34,568 nt of DNA, from positions 1 through 34,568 of the forward strand of contig JAMQPI010000700.1 of NCBI GenBank assembly GCA_023717565.1, read 5' to 3'. The notes under the pieces were generated by a model, which was given only the letters and a program-made list of their open reading frames with translations, did not search any database and was not told the origin of the DNA. The translations under genes were made by a program, and so were the position numbers. Positions 12,139 to 21,891 of the stretch are shown here, one piece after another. Source of the stretch: Pyrinomonadaceae bacterium (GTDB lineage Bacteria; Acidobacteriota; Blastocatellia; Pyrinomonadales; Pyrinomonadaceae). Within the stretch, counting starts at the first letter, position 1. Each line of letters begins with the position of its first letter.

Positions 12139-12951
12139 TTAATATCGTGGGTGGTCGTTGATCTGCAGATCCTCATTTGGAGACTCGCAAAGGTAGACGA
12201 TGTGCGGATATGGAAGCCAGTCAGTCAATGGGAAGGTGTCAACGCGTTTGAAGTAACCTGCCAACGCTTTGCGAAAGCGACGCTCACTCCAGTACCACAT
12301 TTCAAATCCGCGCGTCATAACCACATCCAACAACCAGGTGAAGGCAATCCCGATCTTCCGATCTGAAGTTACGTCTTTGATTATCAAGCGCCCATCTTTC
12401 GCGAGATGTTTCCAGCAAGTCTCTAGCAGTCGAGCCTTCGAGTCATCATCAATGTGGTGCATCAAGTCAACCATAAGTATCGCGTCGAATTGATCTTCGA
12501 TTTTCAGTTCGCGCGCGTCCCCGCAATGAAAGCTGGCGTTATTCAGCCCCATTCGAGCCGCGGCTTTTTGGGCCATGTCGATGCGCCGTGGATTCTGGTC
12601 ATAACCGGTGTATGAGATCTCTGGAAACATGGCGGAGAAATAACACCCGAAGAGTCCGAAACCGCAGCCGATGTCGAGTACCCTGGTCTTGCCACGAAGA
12701 CAGAGCGCCAGGATGTGGATGATGTTAATGTTAATGATCAGGAACCGTGCTTTGCAGTACATCCTCGACAAAAACGAGTCGTAAGTGTCAACAATCGCCG
12801 CCAACAATTCCTTGTGAGAGTACCCAGATAGAGAGTTCACCTTTCCCCTCGAGTTCATACCCTTATGGGTTTCGTGCTGATCCGCAAGCACAGCTATTTT
12901 CGGAGAATGAGCTTTGTCGTCGCGCAGGACTGCTCTGGCTGTTAGAGACAT
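12139..12951 (-). CDS. Class I SAM-dependent methyltransferase
   Basis: The protein has methyltransferase motif I as VLDIGCGFG near residue 90. An acidic residue ends the next strand (YTGYDQNP), followed by a GDARE segment and the post-motif LMVDLMHHI. The fold transfers a methyl group from S-adenosylmethionine. The acceptor could be a sugar or a lipid carrier, but the sequence does not say. The start is uncertain: ATG at 12951 (270 residues), TTG at 12969, or ATG at 12858 with AAGGG directly before it. It lies just downstream of the GT-C gene and directly upstream of the mosaic protein gene, so it is probably in the same transcript. Confidence 0.82.
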   Translation of the reverse strand: MSLTARAVLRDDKAHSPKIAVLADQHETHKGMNSRGKVNSLSGYSHKELLAAIVDTYDSFLSRMYCKARFLIININIIHILALCLRGKTRVLDIGCGFGLFGCYFSAMFPEISYTGYDQNPRRIDMAQKAAARMGLNNASFHCGDARELKIEDQFDAILMVDLMHHIDDDSKARLLETCWKHLAKDGRLIIKDVTSDRKIGIAFTWLLDVVMTRGFEMWYWSERRFRKALAGYFKRVDTFPLTDWLPYPHIVYLCESPNEDLQINDHPRY

Positions 12952-12977
12952 ATCGAATATCCAGGACAACGAGACAA

Positions 12978-15170
12978 CTAACGGCGTTCGCTTTTCGCGG
13001 CCAGAAAACCCTGAGCAGTTAGGGGGCCGTCTATGATCTCATACCCTCGGCCGGTGATTGATGGTCCATTGATGATCCAGATCGGACGATCTTTGTAGAC
13101 TTGTAGCAGTTGGGACGTTAGTGCCGGGCCTCGGTCCCAGGCGTAAACGGGTTCGTCGGCCTGCAAGCTGAGTGGATTGTAGGTAAAGGCAGACGCGTAA
13201 TCCGGATGTTCATCGCCCCGGATTAAGACCAGACTCTTGCCGAATCCATGTTCCTTTGCCAGATACCGAACATCGGGTCGCATCCTGAGAAAATGATGAT
13301 ACTTGTCGAGCGCCCTCCACGGCACGTAATTTACAAGACTAATGAGACATAAAGAGAGGACAGCGATCGCCACCCGCCTGTGGTTCTGGTTATGTGAATT
13401 AGCATCGAGGGTCGATTCGAAAAACTGAATTCCTCGGGCAGTAAGCGCAAGGCAGGGAAAGAGCATCAAGAACCAGTATCGCGCACCGAAGTCAGGTCCT
13501 CCGCTGTACCAGTAAAAGATATGCGCTGTAAAGACAACAGAAATGGCTACCAGCATTAAGTAATCTGCCCTCTTGAGCGCTCGGGAAAAGGAAAAGGCCG
13601 CGATGAGAAGTAATGACCCAATGCTCCAACCTAACAACTCGATGTTTAGCGAGAAAAGATTCAGGTTAGAGTTGACCGCAGCATCCAGGGGACTGTGACC
13701 CGGAAAGGGATCGATGGCCCAGGTGCCCAGACCCTTATTCGGTCCGAATCCGAGTCCATTCGATCCCGGCCCGAATTGCTTGTCAGAGTAAACGATGAGG
13801 GGGTTGGCCGTTGGGTCGCCAGTTAAATGTCTGTTGTAAGCGAGGGAGATCGAGCCAATTATCGCCGTTGCCAGGACCAGAGCAGCGATATGTGCGAGTT
13901 TTAGTCTCCGCCCGCCTGCGCCTATGGACCACAATCCAAGCAATCCAGCCAGCATTAACCCGTCAAGAGGCCGGATCAGGCTGGCTAGACCAATAAAAGC
14001 GCCGGCCAGTAACGCCCATTTCGTTTTTCCTGTCTTCCGAGCCCAAGCGACGCCAAGAGTAGCCACCAACGCACAAGTGAATGTCACCGTGTGCGTCATG
14101 AAATTCATGGCCATGAAAATATGCCAAGGCGAAACGCACAACAGTAGAACGATCCATCGTGCGACGCGTCGGTCAAACAGTTCGCTTGCTAACGCATATG
14201 CCAACAAAACATTCAGGCCTGCGAGTAGAGGGTTTACTAACCACGGCACTCCAAGCCAGACTCCCACAGATAGCACCGCAGGCCAACCAAACGGAGGCAC
14301 TGCATACCACCTACCACCCTCTAAGGACATCAGGAAGATATTGAAGGCGGCTGGAACTGGTGGAGCTGGCATCGTGAGCATTCGCGCAGCCAGATATCGA
14401 GCGTGCTCGACATATATTACTTCATCCGGGATGTGTGGATGTCGTTCATAAAAGAAATATGCCAGGAAGGCTGACAACAACGTGACCCATATGGCAGAGA
14501 GTATTAGAAAGAGGTTAGTTCTTGTTTCACCCGTCTCAAACACCTGCAGCTTCTGCCTGAACCACTCCAACCAGCTCTCTGGAAAAGCCCAGGCTAACAA
14601 TACAAGATTGCAAACATTCACAGTTTGCACGAAGGAGGCAAAGATTACTTCACCGACATAAATGGAAACATCGCGCGATAAAGCGGCACTGGTTAAGACG
14701 AAGACAGCCACTACAGCAAGAAGCTGCCAGAGCCTGAAGCTCTTCTGCAGCCAACCTCGAATAGTTGACCATCGGCGTGCAACTCCGAACAAAACGAAAA
14801 AGCTCTGACTTACCAGCAAGATCAGCAACAAGAAATGCGTTCCCGTAAGGAGATGTCGAAATGTGCGATAGTGCTGGTATCTGATCAGGTTTCCCGCTTC
14901 AATCAATTGCAGCGCCAAAGCCTGGCCCACCAGAGCTAATGAAAACCACCAGACAAAGCGCTGCCACGTAGTGCCGATCGCCAGGGCCAACAACGCCAAC
15001 GCTACTCCACCAGCCATTGGCAGACAGATTCGGCCACTCGGGAAGCCTTCGAGATTGCGAAATCTCGGATCAACCGCGGCCCAGACAGCCAGGGAAGCTG
15101 CTGAGCCGAATAGCAATGTGCGGCAGATTTTAACGAACACAAGACGTCTGCTTGTTTTGCGAGGCAACAT
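12978..15170 (-). CDS. GT-C superfamily membrane glycosyltransferase (GT39/ArnT-like)
   Basis: The 730-residue protein is strongly hydrophobic with a dozen or more membrane segments. After about four N-terminal helices comes a loop with HIPDEVIYV near residue 240, the acidic pair expected in the first outer loop of GT-C enzymes. GLASLIRPLDGL is the conserved Arg-Pro segment of the GT39/GT83 group, and the protein ends in a soluble outer domain. Such enzymes take sugars from polyprenyl-phosphate donors outside the membrane. The polyprenyl-phosphate-sugar-synthase-like GT2 at 17375-18364 could supply the donor. The N-terminal helices before the catalytic loop make it longer than usual. A 103-base gap lies upstream. 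Confidence 0.8.
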   Translation of the reverse strand: MLPRKTSRRLVFVKICRTLLFGSAASLAVWAAVDPRFRNLEGFPSGRICLPMAGGVALALLALAIGTTWQRFVWWFSLALVGQALALQLIEAGNLIRYQHYRTFRHLLTGTHFLLLILLVSQSFFVLFGVARRWSTIRGWLQKSFRLWQLLAVVAVFVLTSAALSRDVSIYVGEVIFASFVQTVNVCNLVLLAWAFPESWLEWFRQKLQVFETGETRTNLFLILSAIWVTLLSAFLAYFFYERHPHIPDEVIYVEHARYLAARMLTMPAPPVPAAFNIFLMSLEGGRWYAVPPFGWPAVLSVGVWLGVPWLVNPLLAGLNVLLAYALASELFDRRVARWIVLLLCVSPWHIFMAMNFMTHTVTFTCALVATLGVAWARKTGKTKWALLAGAFIGLASLIRPLDGLMLAGLLGLWSIGAGGRRLKLAHIAALVLATAIIGSISLAYNRHLTGDPTANPLIVYSDKQFGPGSNGLGFGPNKGLGTWAIDPFPGHSPLDAAVNSNLNLFSLNIELLGWSIGSLLLIAAFSFSRALKRADYLMLVAISVVFTAHIFYWYSGGPDFGARYWFLMLFPCLALTARGIQFFESTLDANSHNQNHRRVAIAVLSLCLISLVNYVPWRALDKYHHFLRMRPDVRYLAKEHGFGKSLVLIRGDEHPDYASAFTYNPLSLQADEPVYAWDRGPALTSQLLQVYKDRPIWIINGPSITGRGYEIIDGPLTAQGFLAAKSERR

Positions 15171-15273
15171 CCTGAAGGGACGCTCTTAGCTGTGCGAACC
15201 CGGAAGACAATGCGTTGATCCTGGTAAGCGGAACTTTGACTAAGTCTTATGGTGGAGGTCCTGCGGGGAATGA

Positions 15274-16764
15274 TTAGTCTTCCACAACGTGTTTTGTAAA
15301 CTCGGTTCGATACTCCCGCCAACTTGCATCATTGAAATGGCCGGACTCGTCGAGGCAGCCGACCGCGGCATATGCCATTGCTAAGGTGTGATGCGTATTG
15401 TCGTGCGCAAACAGCCCCTGCCTACCAATACTGAGCACCCGATCAAGGCCACTGGCCCACTCATCGAGCACATTGAAGTACTCATCGTATCCTTCCTGAT
15501 AAATGGGATAGGCGTAAGGAAGGCGTTTTGACGCAACCTGAATGATAGTAGACTTGATCGGCAAGCCACATTGCTCTACGGAGCGGCGTACGACGTCAGC
15601 CAGTTCAAGGTCTGTAGCGCTCCAGATTTCATCGTCAACTGAGCAAGGAATTTCTCCACAGAGCACAGTCTTACTTTCGGGATCCATGCGCCCGCTGTAA
15701 TTCTTAGGTTCCGACAGTCGCGTCAACTTGATCTCTTCCTCTGGAAAATAATGCGCATCAAATGGCGTCCACTGTGGTTGGTCAAGTACGAGGTAGACCA
15801 ATATCATCCCCCGGAACCTAATACGCTTGCTCGCTTCGATTACTTTCAAAGGAGGCGACGGATGTGTGATGCGAGCCAAGAGCGAGATTGGAACCGTTGA
15901 CCAGACATAGTCTGCTTCATAGTGTCTGAGCTGGCCCTCCTGCTCGACTCCAACGCAATGAGGCGTCCCCAAATTCAGGCTGCGCACTGACGCGCCCAAC
16001 TGTAAATCTGCGCCTGCCGCTGTTGCCGCCCTGGCAATCGCTCTGCTGATCTCGCCGTAGCCGCCGCGCGGGTAATAAAAACGGCCCGCCCCGGGTGCTT
16101 TGAAGCCCGGCAGCAAACCAACAACCTTACTAACCATTTTGCCCAATGAACCGGCGGAAACACGACGATGCGCCTGAATTGACGAGAGTTCAGCTGGATC
16201 GAGGCCCCAAATTTTTCGCGCATAGGGAAAATAGAAGTCGCGGCAAATGGTTTGGCCCAAGCCGCGCTCCAGGACGCTGGCAAACGTTTCTCGTTGCGCC
16301 GCTGGTCGCGTGATCGATTTGCGCGCAGAGTCAAACGCAACACCTGCCGCAAAAGAAGGCGGCAAATGAAATAGAAGATCGAACGGCTTAAGCGGAAAAT
16401 GTATCCAGTGCTCCCGCAGGCGAATCCGCCCATGACGCGGTCGATCGAGTAATTCGCTTCCCATCAACGTGCGTAAGTCCTCGAGAATCTGCGGCGCGCA
16501 CGCCGGGTGTAGACGATGACTACCGTAATCAACTGACAATCCGGCGAGGTCAAAACTGCCGGCGTTTCCTCCTACGTCTTCCCCTTGCTCAAAAACTGAG
16601 ACGTCGGCTTTTCCTTGACGCGCGAGTTGCCACGCCGCCCCTAACCCTGCCGGACCAGCTCCCAGTATCGCTACGCGTGTACGCTTCGCCTTGGATTGTT
16701 CCGGCATACTTCTGGCCCTGCCAAGTGCAAATGTTCTGCGACGAGGATTGATGTCGGTTACCAT
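15274..16764 (-). CDS. FAD-dependent oxidoreductase (HemY/UDP-galactopyranose-mutase-like)
   Basis: The 496-residue protein has the dinucleotide motif [10 protein letters not shown] at residues 34-43 and the FAD-family GGNAGSF segment. It also has [10 protein letters not shown], and a C-terminal [18 protein letters not shown] segment where the flavin sits in this family. It resembles the second FAD enzyme at 27796-29640, but without that protein's membrane tail. Such proteins in glycan clusters are often labelled protoporphyrinogen oxidase or UDP-galactopyranose mutase. A reaction on sugar or prenyl-lipid substrates is more plausible here than haem synthesis, since no other haem gene is present. 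The first 20-30 residues are poorly conserved, and the start could be ATG 16707. It lies six bases after the ICMT-like gene. Confidence 0.78.
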   Translation of the reverse strand: MVTDINPRRRTFALGRARSMPEQSKAKRTRVAILGAGPAGLGAAWQLARQGKADVSVFEQGEDVGGNAGSFDLAGLSVDYGSHRLHPACAPQILEDLRTLMGSELLDRPRHGRIRLREHWIHFPLKPFDLLFHLPPSFAAGVAFDSARKSITRPAAQRETFASVLERGLGQTICRDFYFPYARKIWGLDPAELSSIQAHRRVSAGSLGKMVSKVVGLLPGFKAPGAGRFYYPRGGYGEISRAIARAATAAGADLQLGASVRSLNLGTPHCVGVEQEGQLRHYEADYVWSTVPISLLARITHPSPPLKVIEASKRIRFRGMILVYLVLDQPQWTPFDAHYFPEEEIKLTRLSEPKNYSGRMDPESKTVLCGEIPCSVDDEIWSATDLELADVVRRSVEQCGLPIKSTIIQVASKRLPYAYPIYQEGYDEYFNVLDEWASGLDRVLSIGRQGLFAHDNTHHTLAMAYAAVGCLDESGHFNDASWREYRTEFTKHVVED

Positions 16765-16770
16765 CTCTCT

Positions 16771-17373
16771 TTATATTACGAATGGAATAAAGCGCTTGGT
16801 GCTCGAGCAATAAGCTGCGTAGTCTGGCAGGGAACGAATTAATTTCTCTTCTTCTCGCACGGCTTGCATCAGTACAACCGGAATCAATAGCAAGATGCCA
16901 ATCAGAAGCCACGAGTTCAAGGCTAATTCCAATCCAACCAGCAACATCAAATCGCCCACGTAGATAGGATGTCGTATGAAGCGGTACGGACCGTTTCTCA
17001 CGATGAACTGTTGGGCGCCGATCCTGGCGGCTTCAATATCAGACCAATTGTCTCCGAGTTCTTTACGACTGCAGATAGCTATCCAGAGACCGACTGTATA
17101 GATAAGAGTGCCTGCGATTCGTAACAACAGGGGCTCCTCACTGATCGGCAAAATGTCGGGCAACAGGGTTTGGACGACAATGCCTAGGAGGATCGCGATT
17201 TTCACGACTTTGACTGCCCGCACCGACAGTTGCTGCCAGGTCAGTGGCTTCCCAGATTTCATTGAACTCGATCCAGGATCTGAGACCTGAGACTCTTGCC
17301 GCCGTCTTAAGATTTCCCAAACGGCTTTGTGTACCAGCAGGCCACTCAATAGATAGATTCGTAAAAGCAACAT
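16771..17373 (-). CDS. Isoprenylcysteine carboxyl methyltransferase (ICMT/PEMT)-family membrane protein
   Basis: The 200-residue membrane protein has about five membrane segments. The C-terminal block GPYRFIRHPIYVGDL, followed by a helix and EEEKLI, is the SAM-binding signature of the ICMT/phospholipid methyltransferase family. Bacterial members methylate lipid or isoprenoid substrates, and most have no assigned substrate. It starts one base after the stop of the GT2 gene (TGAGATG), so translation is probably coupled. In this context methylation of a prenyl-linked glycan or of lipid is conceivable, but that is inference. Confidence 0.82.
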   Translation of the reverse strand: MLLLRIYLLSGLLVHKAVWEILRRRQESQVSDPGSSSMKSGKPLTWQQLSVRAVKVVKIAILLGIVVQTLLPDILPISEEPLLLRIAGTLIYTVGLWIAICSRKELGDNWSDIEAARIGAQQFIVRNGPYRFIRHPIYVGDLMLLVGLELALNSWLLIGILLLIPVVLMQAVREEEKLIRSLPDYAAYCSSTKRFIPFVI

Positions 17374-17374
17374 C

Positions 17375-18364
17375 TCAGTTCTTACCCACCGAGTAGATTA
17401 CGGGCTTCTTCATTGCAGTTGGCCGAATTATGCTTCCATCAAGAATTTCGGGTTCTCCGTCAGATTCAAACTCCTTTGGGCGCACACCAAATGCAGTCTG
17501 CGGATTAAGTCGTCCCAGACGCGACGCGATTGCCTCCCCAAGCATACCCACGAGCGTTAGTTGCATGGCGCCCATGAGTGCCAGGATGGCGGTCGCTGAG
17601 ATATTTGGATCTCGAAACATATCAATGGTCCCCTTAGCCAAACCATACGCCAGGCAAACCAGGGCCAACGGAATAAAGACCCGTAGCGGCTTGAACAGCA
17701 TGGCAATTCGCAAGATCAGAATCGCAAAACTTCCCGCGTCCCACGGTACTATCTTCGAGCGGCCCGATCGCTTTCGATAGTCAATGGGGACGTAGGTCAC
17801 TGCATACTTGTCGCACAGCATTGCCATGGTGATGGTCGTAGTAAAACTAAACTGATCCGGTAGGATCGAAAAATATTGCATTACCACGTCCCGCCGAAAG
17901 ACCCGCAGACCGCTATTCAAGTCAGGTATGTCGCGCCCGGAAACATAATTTGCCAACCGGTTTAGCATCCATTTGGCGGGCCGCCTAACCAGCGGAATAC
18001 TCACCTTGCTTCCCGTGCGCGCACCTACAACCATGTCCGCGTGCTCCAAGTCCTGGAGCATCTGGGGAAGATAATGGGCCGGATAAGTGCCATCGGCATC
18101 GGTGATGGCGATGACATCGTTGCACGCCTGAAAAATGCCCGTCTTCAGTGACGCACCATAGCCCCGATTGCTTCGGTGTTGAATCACGCGAGCTCCTGCC
18201 GCCTTCGCTTCGTTAGCGGTCCGATCGCTCGAACCATCGTCGACAACAATAAACTCGGCGGAAATCTCATGTGCCTGAAGTAACTTGCGTAACTCCATAA
18301 TGGAGCTTCCCACGGACGCCTCTTCATTGAACGCTGGCATCACGATGCTGACTGACTTCATCAT
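17375..18364 (-). CDS. GT2 glycosyltransferase, polyprenyl-phosphate sugar synthase-like (DPM1 type)
   Basis: The 329-residue protein has a GT-A domain with PAFNEE, VDDGSSDR (Asp42, Asp43) and a DAD metal motif (Asp89, Asp91). QFSFTTTITMAML and RSGRSKI are typical of the DPM1/GtrB type. Two hydrophobic segments follow (about residues 225-275). These enzymes move a hexose from an NDP-sugar to polyprenyl phosphate, giving donors for GT-C transferases outside the membrane. I chose ATG 18364, because GGAGG sits seven bases upstream. An in-frame ATG at 18382 lies before that site. Several GT-C genes surround it, which fits a donor-making role. Confidence 0.88.
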   Translation of the reverse strand: MMKSVSIVMPAFNEEASVGSSIMELRKLLQAHEISAEFIVVDDGSSDRTANEAKAAGARVIQHRSNRGYGASLKTGIFQACNDVIAITDADGTYPAHYLPQMLQDLEHADMVVGARTGSKVSIPLVRRPAKWMLNRLANYVSGRDIPDLNSGLRVFRRDVVMQYFSILPDQFSFTTTITMAMLCDKYAVTYVPIDYRKRSGRSKIVPWDAGSFAILILRIAMLFKPLRVFIPLALVCLAYGLAKGTIDMFRDPNISATAILALMGAMQLTLVGMLGEAIASRLGRLNPQTAFGVRPKEFESDGEPEILDGSIIRPTAMKKPVIYSVGKN

Positions 18365-18370
18365 TTCACT

Positions 18371-18376
18371 TCCTCC
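18371..18376 (-). promoter_or_regulatory. Strong Shine-Dalgarno site fixing the start of the DPM1-type GT2
   Basis: On the minus strand the bases read GGAGGAAGTGAA before ATGATG. The GGAGG core is seven bases from the first ATG (18364). This places the start six residues inside the longest open frame. Confidence 0.75.
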
Positions 18377-18479
18377 AATCACCAGACTCTCGTACCGTTT
18401 GCCTCAAGGGAGAGGCGTTTCCGAAGATCTGGATGGTCCTCGAACGTACTTGTTTCTTTGCTAGCCTAACTTTGCAGTA

Positions 18480-20318
18480 TTAATTAACTGGTTGCGGAGT
18501 GAGTTCAGAACTATTGATAAGGCTGATAGCGGTTTGCGACTCATTCTTTGGCCGCTGACGACAGACGACTACCTCGCCACCGCCGAGCGTGCCGGGAAAG
18601 ACTTTGACGATAGTAAAGTCGCTCTGGATAGTCCGCCAGACTCCTGGCCGATAAGCCTTGACCTCGACCGGCAAGGTGTAAACCAACCAGGTGTTTTCAC
18701 CGGCGCGGCGCACGAACTCCAACTCAGATTCTGTTTGCGCAACAGACCAAGTGGGTGCGTAGTATCGTTCATAGGCGACACCAGCCAACCCCACGGCGAC
18801 CACCGCGTCGTTAGGCCCACGATGATTTTCGACGTAATCGCGAGCACCCGTGTAATCCTGCTTTGGGTATGCATAGTTGCGTGGAACAGTAACCGCCGAA
18901 GCGAGAATCATCAGTATAGCTAACGCCAGACCAGCGCCAGCGGCCAGACGTTGAAGTGAGGGACTTGTACTCACTTGTCGACTGACGATACTAGGCAGCG
19001 TAACAGCGCCGTGCACAGCTATAAGGATCGCGAATCCCATTGCAAAGAAGAAGAAGCGCGGCCAGAGATTGTGACCCGACGCTAACAACGCCCCTCCCGC
19101 TATAAACGCGGGCAGTACGATCAACGCTCCCGACTGCCATTCCCGGCGCATCAGATTCAACCAACCAAGGGCCACGATCACGACGCCACCTAACACCACT
19201 AATCCACCCGAAAACCCAATTCGCAAATTACGGACTGTCTCGGTGACTACCCACCACGGATTCGTCCACTCGGATTCCAGCGACACTTCATGCAAGCCCA
19301 CACGGACAAATTCAGGCAACGCTAATGCATAGAGCTGTAAGGTCAAACTCACGCACAGCGTCCAGGCGACAAATGGCCTCCAGTTGAAGGATTCCGATAC
19401 AACGTTATCTGCTCCTCTGTTCCGTGACTTTTGTCTGTTCCTGATCCAAAGCATCGCCACATATAAGACGAAGTGCGCTGACACGACAAAAACCATTGTC
19501 AGGTGACTTAACATGCCTCCGGTAACTGCGAGCGCATAAATGATCCACCAACCCCACGTCTGGCGCTGCAGTGCTTCGAGCCAGAGCCACGTTGCCAGCA
19601 TCGAGAAGAAGAGGAGCGCCATGTAGCCGCGTGCGTTCTGCGAAAACCAGATGTGATGATAAGAAAGGGTCATCAACGCGCACGCGAGCAACGCCTCGCG
19701 CGTCCCGATCACACGCCGCCCCAAGAGAAACAACGCCCAAAGGCTCATCACTCCAAACAACACAGACGGTAAGCGAACAGCCCACGCGCTCTCACCAAAC
19801 AGAGACACTGACCCGAAGGAGAGCACGGAGAAAAGCAAATGGTTGTTTTGGTCTGGCAGGCTGGTGACGATGTCGCCCAAAGGTAAACGCAAATAGTTCA
19901 ATAGCGTCAGGAGCTCGTCAAACCACAAATCCGTATTGAGTTGCCACATCCTCAAGCCAAGGGCGATCACGCTCAACACAGCTAGTGCGAGCCAGGCATG
20001 CCATGCCGTCTCTCTTTGGGTCCTCAAGGCTGATTCTGCAAAATGGGACGAGGATTTGGCGGCAATGTCTTTCCCACGCTTGCCGGCAACCATCGCGCAA
20101 AACATGAGACCAAGTCCATGCGCTGCCAAGAGGAACCGAAACAGGGTCGTCCCCCATGACAAAGAGCGTGTGGGGTCGCTCACCAGCGCTCGCTCAATTG
20201 CACGGTTTGAGATTAAGCCCGCCGCGGTTATTAGAAGCACTCCGCAAACGGTCAGGATGACCCTGCTCAGCACGACGCGTCTCGGCTTTACTGCTGAGTC
20301 AAATCTTAGAGCGACCAT
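18480..20318 (-). CDS. GT-C (GT39-like) membrane glycosyltransferase
   Basis: The protein is about 612 residues with many membrane segments. The first outer loop carries LWFDELLTLLNY, the acidic pair typical of GT39/PMT-like enzymes, followed by DQNNHLLFSVL, also typical. A conserved WFSQNARGYM segment lies between helices. It would transfer a sugar from a polyprenyl-phosphate donor at the outer membrane face. The longest frame begins at 20480, but its first 54 residues are not protein-like. ATG 20318 overlaps the end of the upstream gene by 20 bases and starts a normal N-terminus, so I prefer it. The Shine-Dalgarno site is weak (GGGAAAG), as expected for a coupled start. Confidence 0.8.
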   Translation of the reverse strand: MVALRFDSAVKPRRVVLSRVILTVCGVLLITAAGLISNRAIERALVSDPTRSLSWGTTLFRFLLAAHGLGLMFCAMVAGKRGKDIAAKSSSHFAESALRTQRETAWHAWLALAVLSVIALGLRMWQLNTDLWFDELLTLLNYLRLPLGDIVTSLPDQNNHLLFSVLSFGSVSLFGESAWAVRLPSVLFGVMSLWALFLLGRRVIGTREALLACALMTLSYHHIWFSQNARGYMALLFFSMLATWLWLEALQRQTWGWWIIYALAVTGGMLSHLTMVFVVSAHFVLYVAMLWIRNRQKSRNRGADNVVSESFNWRPFVAWTLCVSLTLQLYALALPEFVRVGLHEVSLESEWTNPWWVVTETVRNLRIGFSGGLVVLGGVVIVALGWLNLMRREWQSGALIVLPAFIAGGALLASGHNLWPRFFFFAMGFAILIAVHGAVTLPSIVSRQVSTSPSLQRLAAGAGLALAILMILASAVTVPRNYAYPKQDYTGARDYVENHRGPNDAVVAVGLAGVAYERYYAPTWSVAQTESELEFVRRAGENTWLVYTLPVEVKAYRPGVWRTIQSDFTIVKVFPGTLGGGEVVVCRQRPKNESQTAISLINSSELTPQPVN

Positions 20319-21891
20319 AATTCTTTTCTTTCCCAACACTCCAAAGCGTCCAAATGACCGCTCCGCACACGACCAACAAAGGTATCGTTGAGGTTCCGTC
20401 GGCGACATAGCCCATCTTGCCCAACGTCGTGAGCCACGGCAGACGGAAACCTTCAAGCGTGACACGCCTGACTGGTTCAAGAACGCCGAGTCCCTGCTCT
20501 ACATCGCGATACATCGCCAGGCACCAGGACCAGTAAGTCGCCACAATGCCAAATAATACGGCAATAATTTTCGGCAAACGCAGCAACACACTCGATGCCA
20601 GCAAAAAGAGAAACGGCACAACCGGCACGATGTAACGCACGCCGCTATTGAACTGCAGTCGTCCGAATTGATTAGCCGAGCAAAAAAGAAAAAAGAGAAC
20701 CGTGAAGACCACGATGCACCACGTCTCAAGGTTGCCGACCAGACGAGTGCGCTTGTTGAGCCAGCCCGGAACCCAGAGTGCTAGGAGCAACAACGGCGCT
20801 GAAGTGAACAACCCGAAGCGCATCCCGAAAGCTGTCTGCCAGAGCAAATCCACATGAGGCCGATCCATTCCGTTGTAACCGTAACCGGAAAACTCAGTAG
20901 GCGGCATATATCGCTGCGCTGGATAAAGCGGATGCCCGAAGTTGACCCACTGGTACGCCATCAGTATGGCGGCGCAAGCGGCAACGCCCGCGACGAAGTA
21001 CCAGATGTCTCGCCGCGACCTGGCTTCAGTCGGAAGTTTGGCGCGGCGCATGATTGCGTAAAGTCCCAGCACCACCGGAACGACCACACCGCTGTAATCC
21101 ACTACAACGGCCCATCCGCACAAGAGTCCGGCCAACAAATAATTTGGACGACCCGGCCGCGAAGGCTTATCCCACGGACGCCACAACAACGCGAAGGCGA
21201 ACAAGGCGCAGTGTGCGACCAGCAGGTTTTGATTCAGTTGCCCCGTCCTAAAGAATACTGGAGTAGCAAACGCATAAAGCAGTGTCAGCAACAATGCTGT
21301 GCGTGTCTGAAGGTTCAGGCCAATGAGGATGTAGAACATCACCACTGCGCTCAAAGCGGAAAGTGGCGCCATGGCAAAACCCTGTATCACGCCTGTCGCC
21401 AACCCGAATTTCACATCGTAGCCACGTTCGCGCGAACGACGGTAGAACTCGCGCGCCATCGGATACGGCGAGTCATAAACAACAGCTATCTCATCCTGAG
21501 GTGACGAAGCGCGGGCGTGCTTTGTGCGCTCGACGAGTTGATCGATCAGAGGGCGAGTGATTGTATAGGGAATCGCTCCAATGATCGATGCGCCCGGATT
21601 ATTGTTGATGAAAACCCCGTGACCCGGAATCTCAAAAAGATCAGGGTGTAGTCCGGCATATTCGGAGACATTAAAACTAAGGTGGTCGCCGAGGCTCAAT
21701 GCAGGGTAAATCTCGCGGACTGTGTTGGTGGCAAAGTGCAAGCCGTAGATAAGCCAGCACGTTATGAACAGACGAAACGCAATGCCTCGCGTTGAAAAGC
21801 GCCAGGTAAGCTTCCTGGGAAAACCGGAAGGTCCTGGAATGACCAACACTTCGCGATGCGTCATCATCGCGGTCTTGATTCCCTGCTTCAT
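20299..21891 (-). CDS. Polytopic membrane protein, GT-C-like
   Basis: The 530-residue membrane protein has a long loop after the first helix (YPALSLGDHLSFNVSEY, then GHGVFINNNPGASIIG). The region beyond it is strongly hydrophobic. The large early outer loop followed by about ten helices recalls GT-C proteins, but a clear acidic pair is hard to place. Its ATG at 21891 overlaps the stop of the flippase gene in an ATGA arrangement, so the longer frame from 21948 is rejected. The 4-base overlap suggests coupled translation. Function is probably glycan transfer or polymerisation, and a Wzy-like role cannot be excluded. Confidence 0.68.
   Translation of the reverse strand: MKQGIKTAMMTHREVLVIPGPSGFPRKLTWRFSTRGIAFRLFITCWLIYGLHFATNTVREIYPALSLGDHLSFNVSEYAGLHPDLFEIPGHGVFINNNPGASIIGAIPYTITRPLIDQLVERTKHARASSPQDEIAVVYDSPYPMAREFYRRSRERGYDVKFGLATGVIQGFAMAPLSALSAVVMFYILIGLNLQTRTALLLTLLYAFATPVFFRTGQLNQNLLVAHCALFAFALLWRPWDKPSRPGRPNYLLAGLLCGWAVVVDYSGVVVPVVLGLYAIMRRAKLPTEARSRRDIWYFVAGVAACAAILMAYQWVNFGHPLYPAQRYMPPTEFSGYGYNGMDRPHVDLLWQTAFGMRFGLFTSAPLLLLALWVPGWLNKRTRLVGNLETWCIVVFTVLFFLFCSANQFGRLQFNSGVRYIVPVVPFLFLLASSVLLRLPKIIAVLFGIVATYWSWCLAMYRDVEQGLGVLEPVRRVTLEGFRLPWLTTLGKMGYVADGTSTIPLLVVCGAVIWTLWSVGKEKNYGRSKI

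Noticed and set aside
20319-20480. N-terminal extension of the GT-C protein beginning at 20480
   Set aside because: It lies inside the upstream gene, is not membrane- or signal-like, and is unnecessary because ATG 20318 gives a normal N-terminus.
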